In this document: piece by piece, positions 7,267 through 19,200 of the stretch | Numbering within the stretch: position 1 is the first letter of the stretch | Layout: each line of letters opens with the position of its first letter | DNA from: SHAN690 sp041391765 | GTDB taxonomy: Bacteria > Bacteroidota > Bacteroidia > Flavobacteriales_G > Salibacteraceae | Reading direction: 5' to 3' | NCBI GenBank assembly: GCA_041391765.1 | Contig: JAWKNJ010000033.1 | Coordinates: 1 to 64,000, forward strand | DNA length: 64,000 bases | The notes under the pieces: model-generated | Told to the model about the DNA's origin: nothing | The model's database searches: none | Seen by the model: the letters and a program-made list of their open reading frames with translations, nothing else | Program-made: the position numbers and the translations under genes

Positions 7267-10200
7267 ATGAGGCTCCGGGTTCTTCTATTTGCACTTCTAG
7301 TATTTGTTGTTTCCTGCCTTGAGGCGGCCACGTTCTATGTAACCAATCTCAACAATACAGGTGCAGGGTCTTTTCGTCAGGCTATTAGCGATGCTGCTTC
7401 TAATGGTGTTGGTCTAGACACTGTGGAGTTTAGCATATCCGGCACAATTACTCTTGGTTCAGCTATTTATATTAACTCAAATGTTTGCGTGCTTGGTCTG
7501 GGACCGGATCAGAACATCGTTGAGGCAAATGTGAGTTACAATACATCGACTTACAGAGTTATAGACATAGGTCCGCTGGGAGACAACGTTTCGCTCAACG
7601 GGCTGAGAATTCGTCACGGAAAGATAGCGAACAATGGGGCCGGGGTTTATAGCATCGGAGATTCGCTTACAATTCAGAATTGTGTAATTGATAGCAATTA
7701 TTCCACAGGCAATCAGGGAGGAGGAGTTTTCACCAACAATTCTCTCTACATGAAAAACTGTCTTGTTCAGGGAAATTACTGCACCTATAACGCAGGAGCA
7801 GTTGGGCATAGTGGAAGTTCTTCGTACAACTCAATCCTTCGATTCGTCAACGTGGTTTTTTCTGGTAACAGTGTAACTGCAAATCAATCTAACCATGGCG
7901 GAGGCGCCTTTTTAAGTTATTCCTTCTCAGGAACGCACGCTGTATCATTTATCAATTGCACGTTTAAAGACAATTTCATTCTAGGTAGCTTTCCAAATAA
8001 CGGGACTTCGATTCACATTCAGCCTTTTACGAGTGTAACGTACAACGTGTCAATCGTAAACACTCTTTTGCAGAACACCGCTGGAGACGACTATTTGCCA
8101 TATGCGGGAGGCGGCACACTCAATCTTTCGCGTTCATATACTATATGCGATGACGCAAGTATGTCGGTTACGGGTTCAGGGAACCAGAATTCCACAAGTG
8201 TAGGGTTAGGAACCTTGGCCGATAATGGGGGTTCTTTCTTCACTTATTCAATATCCGGTGGAAATGCTGCCAGAGATGCAGGAACCAACAGTGGGGCGCC
8301 TTCGGATGATGCTCGCGGCTTTGCCCGAGACGCCAGTGTTGACATTGGCGCCTTCGAGTATATAGCTCCGCCTTTTAATAACCTTTATCCTGGAGATATT
8401 GCATTCACCTCCTTCAGTTCAGATGGAAATAAGCGATTCAGTTTCGTGCTTTTGACGGACATTTCCGATTCCACTGCAATCTATTTCACAGACAATGGCT
8501 GGAACGATACCGCTGACAATTGGTTCAATACATCCGAAGGCACCATGTTATGGACCTATGTCGGTGATTTGAGCTGCGGCACAGAAATAACTATTGATCC
8601 TTCACAGGATACCGCGAGTATTGGTAATGCATCCACTCCGGATGCTGGTTTCACGATTTCAACTACAGGTGACGCCATTCTGGCTTATCAAGGAAGCACT
8701 GTGAACGCCCCCGATACTTTTTTGGCTGGTATTAATCAGGATGCGGGTGAGTGGACCGGAGTCATGGCCAACACAAGCGATTGTCACCTACCAGATGAAT
8801 TAACAGACGGGGTCAATGCCGTTGCCTTTGCAACACACAAGGATAATTGGGTGTACAACTGCACCTCATCATCCGGGTTAGTCGCTGTAAACAGAACCGC
8901 GCTAAATACAGCTTCTAACTGGTCGTTTGACGACACGAATGAGCAGTTAGCGCTGGGATGCGCTTTTGGATGCGCAGATTTGGACGATTATCCCCCTTAT
9001 CCAGGGTCTGGTTATGCCCTAGAGTTTGATGGAACCGATGATTATGTTATATCCTCAGGCTCACCTTTAAATCCGGCTCAACCATTTACCGCGGAACTAT
9101 GGTTTAAAGCGAATTCCATTACTGGGTCACAAACCCTAATTTCTCAAGGTAATGGAAGCGGTTTAGGAAGGAATTGGCTTTGGCTGAATGGGCCACTATT
9201 GGCTACCTCTATTGCTGGGTCGGGAATCCCTGGATCTACAAATTTGTCGATTGGAGATTGGCATCATGCCGCAGTCGTATTTACAGGAACTCAGGTTCGT
9301 TTGTATTTAGATGGTAAGTTCGAAACTCAACTGGGAGGATTATCAGGAGAATTTGCTGATGGTCAGCTTCGTATAGGAGTCAGTAAAAACGGTGGTTCTC
9401 CATTTGCTGGATTCGTTGATGAGGTTAGGGTTTGGAGCGCAGCTCTTGATACTAATACAATCCGTCAATGGATGTGCCGCAAGCTTGACGAAAGCCATGG
9501 CGAAATCGACAATTTGGTTTCATACTATCGTTTTGATGAAAATGTCGGATCGGCACTTATTGATCTAACGGGATCAAATGATGGAGTGTTGACTAATATG
9601 GACACAATTAGTGATTGGGTCACTTCGGGAGCGGCAATTGGGGATTCGAGTGCCTACACTTATGGCGGTGCTAATTTGAGCATGAGTTCCGCAAATGGCA
9701 ACGTGCTATCGATTGACAACTTCAGTTCAGGTATTGACGGAATTCATCTATACCGAGTTGATCAAAATGCAAATAGCAACTCTGGATTGACTTCGCCTGA
9801 TACGAGTGGATACATTGGTGTCTTTAAAGTTGGAACAGGCTCTTATGATGTAACGCTTGATTTCAGCGGAAACGCTTCCGTTTTCGGTGGTGGTTCTGAA
9901 GCCAACGCCCGATTGTATAAAAGAGATAACAATGCCGATGGAAGCTGGCAACTCGCCACGGGCCCAATGTTTACAGATGCTGCGAACGGAACGATCACCT
10001 TGCCGGGTCAAACTGGAACCGAATACGTAGTGGGCTTTGCCAATACAACCTACCCTTCACGTTCTGGTTCGGGGTATGCTTTAGAGTTGGATGGAACCGA
10101 TGACCATGTCTTGTGCACCAATTCGGGACTTTCTGGTTTATCAACAGCAGATTCAGTGACCGTAGAACTTTGGGTTAATACGGCTGATAGTGCAAAAACA

Positions 10201-13200
10201 TTTCCCTTTCTCTTAAATGCTTATGGTACCGGTAGCGGTGATCTCCGTCTATTGTTGCACAATGGAAGACCAAGGTTTACCCTGTATGATGCATTTGGAG
10301 TCGCGTTTGGAGTCGAGGCTACTAGCGTAAATATCGCAGATAATCAATGGCACCATTTAGCCTTTTCCTATACAGGTAGTGAGACTCAATCAGGTATAAA
10401 CATTTGGGTAGACGGTAAAGCTGTTGCTACAAGCGTGGTTACAAGTAATGCTATTACGACATCAGCATACTCTGACTCTGTTTACATTGGAATTAGACAA
10501 GGTTTGAGCTCAGCCGGTGCTTTAGTTGGTCGCTTAGATGAAATAAGAATTTGGAATGCGACACTTGACTCTACAACCATCCGTGATTGGATGTGTAAAA
10601 AGCTCAATTCAACACACAGTCAGATGTCTGATTTGTTGAGCTACTATCGTTTTGACGAAAATTCAGGCGACACTTTGTTTGATTTGTCGGGTGGATCTAA
10701 CGGAAAATTAACAAACGGCCCACTATGGGTTCGCTCAGGTGCAGCCTTGGGCGATGAAAGCAAATACACCTATGGCGGCTCTTCTATATCCATAGCCCAT
10801 TCAGATGGAGACTCAATCGTTGCAAGGGGATTTAGTGGTTCACCCTCAGGTGTACATGTCTATGTAGTTGAGGATACCGCTAATTACATTAACAGTCTAA
10901 GTACGGTCACATACTACGATCAGACGCGGTACTATGGATTATTCCATGTGGGAGATACAAGCACAAGGAGCAATCTAACTTATTATTTCGCCAACAATTT
11001 CAACATAAGCAGCCATCCATTAAAATCCTATGCAACGTTCATTGCCCGGGATAATAATGCAGACACCACTTGGATATCACAGTTGGATAGTACCACAGCG
11101 GATGCAAGCAATGATACCTTCTTGGTCGTCTCACAATCGGCAGGAGAGTTTATGCCAGCCATTGCCAATGTACCTGGAGGTGCCTTGCATTTTGACGGAA
11201 CCAATGATTTCTTCACGGTGAACTCAACGCCAAAATTGAGGCCTAGTCGAGATTTTACTGTAGAAGCTTGGGTGAAAATGGACAGTTTAGTCGGAAGTCA
11301 AACAGTCATCCAACACCGCGAAAACGGAGGGGGAGATGATGGATGGGCACTTCGCATCTCTGGTAATCAGGTTTCTTTTGGGGCTCAGAATACCAATGGC
11401 GCTCTGCAACGTGTAATTGCCGATGACACTATCGTACCAGGCGTTTGGTTTCATTTAGCAGGATCGTATGACGCGAATGGCCTGCTCACTGTATATGTGA
11501 ACGGAGTGCCTACTCATAAGCAAGCTGCTGGTAATGTAGTTTACGCAGTTACTTCCAAAGTTGACGTTGGTTTTAGAAATATAGGAAGCTCCGACTATTT
11601 TGCTGGAACCATGGACGAAGTTCGTTTCTGGAGTTACACCAGAAGCTGCGCTGAAATTCAACAGGCCGCGAATTGCGAGCTCACAGGATCCGAAGCTGGA
11701 CTTGAGTTGTACTTCAACTTTAACAAGCCCGGAACCGTGGCCTATGGAACGAATACCGGGTCGGGCAGTGGTACGGTGCCCGATGAAAGCGTGAACAATT
11801 ACGATGGTACATTGTTCAACTTCGCAAAGACAGGAACCACATCCAATTGGGCTGAACAAAGTGACAGTGTTGCTCAAGTGACTTGTGATACGGTAATCAC
11901 GCCTCGACTTTTAGTGGCTTCAGCCTTCGGTGATACCATCATCAGGGGCGATGCGGCTTCCATGTCGCAATACACGGATTTTGGGCCGATACTGACTGGG
12001 TTTACTGCCTCAAGAAGATTTGCGTTAGTGAACTACGGAAACGATACACTCAATATTTCATCTATATCCGTTGCTAACGGTTCAGCATTCAGTGTGGGTG
12101 CTTACTCTACGTTGGTTGATACTGGAGACACGGGTTATTTCACAGTTTACTTTTCGCCAATCTCGGGTACATACTCTGATTCTGTGCTGATAACTTGGGA
12201 TGACTGTGTTGAGTTTGCATTTGAAGTATCGGGTTCGACCTATCAAAACACCTCGGCAGGCTCAGGCTATGCACTCGACTTTGATGGAGTGAATGATTAT
12301 GTGCAAGTATCAAATAGCGCATTAAGTGGATTTACTACCCAAGACTCCCTGACGTTTGAATTTTGGGTGAAGACAACCGATACGACCAGCTCAACCGACA
12401 ATCTATTCAGTGTTGATGCGAATCCAGCGGGATATAGAATCGCGATATATATTCAGGCAGGCATCCCGAAAATTGGCATCCAATCCAATGGACCGGTTTT
12501 GAGGGTTGCTTCCGATGCTACGGTTAATGATGGTGAATGGCATCATATAGCGTACAGATATGACGGGTCCGAAGACGCCAATGGATTATCCATTTTGGTA
12601 GATGGGGTTGATTACGGAACCACGATTCTTACGAACAATTCTGGAAGTTTTACGAGCTTTTCATTCAACGACACTCTTCGGATTGGGACAAATTTTCAGG
12701 CAGCGACCAATTTTATTGATGCAACGATAGATGAAGTGAGGGTCTGGAATGCGTTGCTTGACTCCAACCAAATTCGTCAGTGGATGTGTACGAAGTTGAA
12801 CTCAACTCACGATAGCATTGACAATTTAATATCCTACTATCGATTTGACGAGTCATCGGGCGATACGCTCTTTGACCTAGCTGGTGGTAGTTACGGTTTG
12901 CTCACTAACATGAATCCAACTACCGATTGGGTGGCATCTGGTGCTGCATTGGGTGATGCAAGTCTTTACACATACACATCCTCCTCGCTCAATACCGCCA
13001 TGAGCAACGGCAACGCCATTACCTTGAGTGATTTTGCTAGCGCTTACGGTATCCACCTTTACACCATAAGTGACACTGCCAGCGGTTCAACCTACCCATG
13101 TACCATTTCAAATGCGGATTCTACCGAGTACTTCGGGGTGTTCATGGTCGGTGGTACTAGCTATGATGTAACCATTGATTATTCCGCAAATGCTTCGATC

Positions 13201-16200
13201 AACGGAGTCGGAAATGAGGCGCTTGTGCGAGGGCTGAAGCGAAGTGGAGGAGATGATGCCACTTGGGAAACAGCATCAGGAGAGCTAAGGACCAATATCG
13301 CTGCCAACACTATTTCAATTCTTAATCAAACCGGAACGGAATATGTAACTGGTTTTGCAAATGCTGCCTATCCTTCAAGACCAGGCTCGGGTTATGCACT
13401 TGACTTTGATGGGGTGAACGACTGGGTGGATGTTGGAAATCCGTTACTAGACTCCGGAAGCTTCACCATTTCCGCTTGGATCAGAGCAGATTCGCTGCCG
13501 GCTTCCGGACAGGAGGGAATTGTTGTCAGAGGATTGGATGGTTCTGGTAGCGGCTGGTCTGTAGCCGTTTTCGTTAACGACACAGGCAGTGTGTTCGGGG
13601 CGCTTGTTGATGTCGCTGGTACTCAGTATAACGCGATAGGAACTACTGCAATTTCAAATCAACAGTGGCACCACGTTGCCATTGTTTATGACACTTCCAT
13701 AAATACATTGATTACATATTTAGATGGAGTGCAGAATGGCTCGGCAGTGACTGCAGGTAATAACTTAAGAAATTCAACTGCTGGCATGTTTGTCGGCCGG
13801 GGAAACCTTGTGGCAGAAGCATTCAACGGAAAGATTGATGAAGTAAGCATCTGGAATAGAGCACTTACGTCAAGCGAAGTACAAGCCTGGATGTGTCGAA
13901 AACTGACTTCCTCACATCCACAAATCGCAAATCTACAGGCGTATTATCGATTCGATGAAAATCAAAACGATACGTTATTCGACCTGGCTGGTGGATATGA
14001 TGGTCAGCTGACTAACATGGATTCATCGACAGACTGGATACTTTCTGGTGCCTCAATTGGCGACACCTCGGCTTATGATTACGCAGGCGTTCCGGTCACA
14101 ATGGGTTCATCATATGGAGATTCCTTGATGGTGACAGAATTTGGCGGTTCGCCAACTGGAATTCAAGTCTACCGGGTGGATGAGGCTCCGAATAATACAA
14201 GCTTGCCAATAGGGGCTGACTACATTGACACAACTCACTACTATGGCTTCTTCTTAGCCGGAGGAAGTTCGCCAAGTGCCAAGGTTGGGATGAGTTATGC
14301 GAATAACTCGACTTATACTAGTACAAACAATGGAGACAATATAATGTTCCTTGGTCGGGATGATAACTCAGATGCATCCTGGACTACTAAAGCAAGTCCG
14401 GTTTTCAGCAACTTCACCAGCGTTGACTCTGTCTTTGTTTACTCTCAGCCATCAGGAACAGAGCTCGTTGCTGGCCGTTCAACCTATTTAACACCTCCGG
14501 GTTCGGGTTATGCGTTGGATTTTGACAATGTGAATGACTATGTGGTCATTCCGCATTCTAGCAGTTTCAACGTCTCCGCGCTCACGATTGAAACATGGAT
14601 TCGATGGGATGGAAATGGTTCAGCGGTTGATTTCATATCTGGAAAGAATGTAGAGGAAATGGAAATCCACATGGGAGATGGTGGTTCTGGGGCAATTAAC
14701 TCCATTCGATTTATACCTACTGATAACGTTTATCTGGATCCTCCGGCTAATATCATTACTCCCGGTAAGTGGCATCATATTGCTTGCGTTTATGATCCTT
14801 CAGTAAGTTTCGCTGCAATCTATGTGGATGGAGTTTCTCAATCATTCGTGAATAATAGTACGAATCCGCTGAGCACGGCCATCACTACTTCTACGGCCAA
14901 TTACAATCTTGGAATCCGCGCTGATGGTTCCTATGCATTTGATGGACAAATGGATGAATTCCGAATCTGGAATGCCGCCTTGGATTCCAATGTTATTCGT
15001 AAGTGGATGTGCCGCAAGCTCGATATTACACACGATAGCTTGCCACACTTGATTTCTTACTTCAGATTTGATCAACAAGGGGAATCTTATCTCAATGACA
15101 TTTTTGGTGGACATCATGGAACGTTGACCAACATGGACTCAACAACAGATTGGGTCAATTCAGGTGCTGCCATTGGGGACACAAGCGTTTACACGTATGG
15201 CGGAAGTAGTTTGTCTCTGGCTCACTCTTCGGGAGACTCCATGATCATTGGCAACTTTACGGGTCAGTTTGACGGTGCACAGCTGTATTTGGTGAATGAG
15301 ACTCCAGTATATACCAAGTTCTATGGAGCTGAGCAAACTACTCCAGGTTACTACTTCGGAGTTCATAAGTCGGGTCACGACACAGCCAGTTATGATGTGA
15401 CTTATTACTACGGTAACAACGCAACATTAACCGGGGCAACTTATCCATACCGGGCTGGATTGGCCAAACGCGAAAACGATCAGGACAGCAATTGGGTTTC
15501 TCAGTGGTTCGAAGGCTCCACCAACACTTCCACCAATACGATTATTTTGCCGGGACAAACAGGAACGCAGTATGCTGGAATTGTTAGCGCCAACAATGCG
15601 TTGGATTTTGATGGAGTCAATGATATCGCGTTCATCGATCATAGTGAAGGATTTAACTTTGATACGGACGATGACTTCACGATCTCATTTTGGGTGAGGG
15701 CTCCAATAAATCAAACTACCACACCCACTAATTGGAATACCATTATCGCTAAGCGATATTCTACGTTAAGTGAGTATCCATTCTGGATTTTTATTCGAAA
15801 TCAAAACAGTGCAAGTGCTGGACAAGTTTTTATGGATAGGTCAGATGGTGTGACCAGGTCAACTATGCATAGTTCCTCATCAATTAACGATAACAATTGG
15901 CATCACGTAGCCTTTACCAAAAACGGAGAGATAACGACTGTCTTCATAGATGGATTGGCGGATGGAACCGGTGTTGATAGTACAAATTTATCTACCCAGA
16001 ATAATGATAGTATTAGCATTGGCGGACAGTTTTTTAGTCGACCATTTGACGGAAGTTTAGACGAATTGAGAATCTGGTCTCGTGCTCTCTGCGAAGATGA
16101 AATCCAAGCGATGATGAATTGTGAGCTGGATACCATAGGTTATGATAGTCTGGTGTTATACTATAGTTTCAACCAAGGTGTTGCGGATAGCATTAACTCA

Positions 16201-19200
16201 GGTCTCGATTCAATAGTTGACCAAAGCGGTAATGGAAATAATGGAGCACTATCGAATTTTGCTCTATCAGGAACCTCCTCCAATTGGATAACCGGTTCTA
16301 ATGGAATATTAGGCGTTTGTTCTCCTTACTCTGCTGCAAATATTCTGGTTCTTAGTGAAGGCGATACCATTCTGAATGGTGATTCAATTGTATCCACAAC
16401 CGACAGCACCTATTTTGGAAACATTTCTATCGGAGTGTCTTATAATGTAACCTACGAGGTATACAACAATGGTGGAGACACATTATTGATAGATTCCGTT
16501 TATTTCAGTGGTACAGATAGTGCGGATTTTGCAGGTATTTCAAACGGACCAGTTGCACCGGGAGACACCGGTTTGATTATCATCACGGTAACTGCTTCCT
16601 CATCAGATACGATTGATGCTTTCGTGCATCTTGCCTCTAACGTATGTAGCTCATCGCCCTATACGTTCGCAATGCAAGGTTATGTCAATGGATATGCAGG
16701 AGCCTTAAACTTTGATGGTGTTAATGATTACGTGAGTATAGCCGACACTATTGGTTATTTGGGCATGCGTGAATTGACCGTTGAAGCGTGGGTAAGAGTC
16801 GAGTCAAATACAGGCACCCTGCAAGCGGTCTTTTCAAGCACTGGTTTTGATATGGTTCATTTCCAGATGAGCCCATTTGGAACGGATAATAACGTGTTTT
16901 ATAACGAGAGTGGGGCGGTAGGTTTGCCTGTATTCCCCATTACACCTCTGGGGACATGGAGGCACTTGGCTATGACTGTGAAAAGCGGAGATGCGAGAGT
17001 TTTCGTGAATGGAAGCCAAATTGGAGCAACTGTAACGAGTGTTTTTGACAGTATAATAGTTGGCAACACGATGCGCATTGGTGCGGGATTTGGCGGTGGC
17101 AGATTCTTAGATGGTGACATCGATGAAATTCGAATTTGGGATAGAGCCCTTGATTCTGCTGAAATCCAGGCTCAAATGCACTGTGAGTTGGAAGGCACAG
17201 AGTGTGGGTTGATAGCGTACTATAACTTCAACAGTTCATCAGCAATAGCTTATGGCTCAAACACTGGCATTACGACTCTTGGTGATAGTTCAGGAAACAG
17301 CCATGATGGTATCCTCACTAATATGGCTCTGTCTGCTGACAGTTCAAACTGGGTTCCACAATCGGATAGCATCCTCAATCATTGCATCGACAACGGTGAC
17401 CTTGTTGCACCAGTCGTCATTCCGGTTGACACTTTAGTGGTGTGGATCAATAGTTCTGGGGAAGCATACATCACCGCATCGATGGCTGATTCTGCATCGT
17501 GTGATTTCTATTCTGGAATCGACTCAATGTGGGTAAGCCAAGATACTGTAACCTGCGCCAATGATGGAGACACACTTTATTTGTTTGTTCAGGATTCAGC
17601 CGGCTTAGGTGATTCAGCCTCTTTTATTGTAAGAGTAATAGACACTATTCCCCCAACCATTGTAGCCCAAAATGTGATCATCTATTTGGATGCATCTGGT
17701 AACGCAATTATTGCTGCTGATACGATGGTGGATGTGGCAATCGATCAATGCTCAGGTGTGGTTGATTCATTAACGATCGACTCCACAAACTTTGATTGCT
17801 CTGAAATAGCAATACTAGCTCCTGCCGTAAATGATGCAACTAACTTTAGTCAAAATGCTCAAGCCAATGGACCTGTAGCGCAAACCTTTGTAGCGGTCAA
17901 TACTGGTTTCTTGACAACAATCAGTTTGAACCTGAGAAACGGAATTGCATCTGCAACAAAGACTCTGGAATTCTATGAAGGCGACCCGAATACAGGGTTA
18001 TTGATGGCCACAGAATCATATACACTTCCGACATCGGGCTCGGTTCAGTTCAATGCTATAACGCTGACCAATCCTCCGTTCCTTATCGCTGGCAATACGT
18101 ACTCATTCCGTCTGCCTGATTTGGTCGCTGCCTCAGGACAAGGGTACGGCTATATTACTGTAAATACGTACGCGGGTGGTCAGATGTACACTGGCGCGGC
18201 TCCAATGACAGCGGTTCCTGGCTCTGACCTTTATTTTCTAACTGATGTGAGAGCAGCTTCCAATCTTCAAACCATCATTCTTACCGGGGTTGATAGCAAT
18301 GGAAACTCAGCTTCAGACTCAGGTTATGTGGTTGTGCTTGACACTATATCTCCTGCAGCTGCTGCTCAAAACGTCATTGCGTACCTAGATGCTTCTGGTC
18401 AGTTCCTCGCAACTGCTGCCATGTTTGAAAATGGCTCAACGGATAACTGTTTTGTGGATAGTATTTCCATAGATGTTGATACAGTTTACTGTGCCGATAC
18501 TGGCAGTATCAATGTGATATTCACCGCATATGACCAGTCTGGAAACACGGATACAGCGCATGCTCAGTTGATTCTATCGGATACACTAAATCCGGCAGCC
18601 TATGCGTATGCGATGATGGTAGTTTATCTGGACAGCACGGGCTCGTTCACCATAACCGCTGACACCATTGACAGCGCATCCGTGGATAATTGTGCAATTG
18701 ATACCATTTGGCTCAGTGAATACGCGTTCACTTGTTCCGATACTTCTGCACAGGATACAGTTACATTATACGTTCGAGACATAAGTGGAAATATTGATTC
18801 TACTATTACCTTAATCACAACGCTCGACACCCTTCCACCGGTGGTCATTTCCAAAGACACGACAATCTACCTCTCGGCTTCGGGTTCATTTACTATTGAC
18901 ACCTCTTACATCAACGATGTTTCCTTCGACAACTGTGCGATCGACACGATGTGGCTGAGCAAGTATGACTTCAACTGTGGCGACACAGCAGGGGTGACTC
19001 CTGTTACGATCTACGTAAGAGATATCAGCGGCAACATCGACAGCTCAACCTCGAACGTAACCGTTCTTGACACGGCTCTTCCAAACCTTGCCGCGCACGA
19101 CACCACGATCTATCTGGATGCATCGGGCAACTACACGATTGACACGACCTACATTCTGAGCTACGCAAGTGACAACTGCGCGATCGACACGATGTGGTTG

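Noticed and set aside
7190..7267. Promoter of the giant gene
   Set aside because: TTG and TAAATTCG are present near 7210-7230 but their spacing (about 13 bp) is wrong for the 19-bp rule, so no promoter is claimed.
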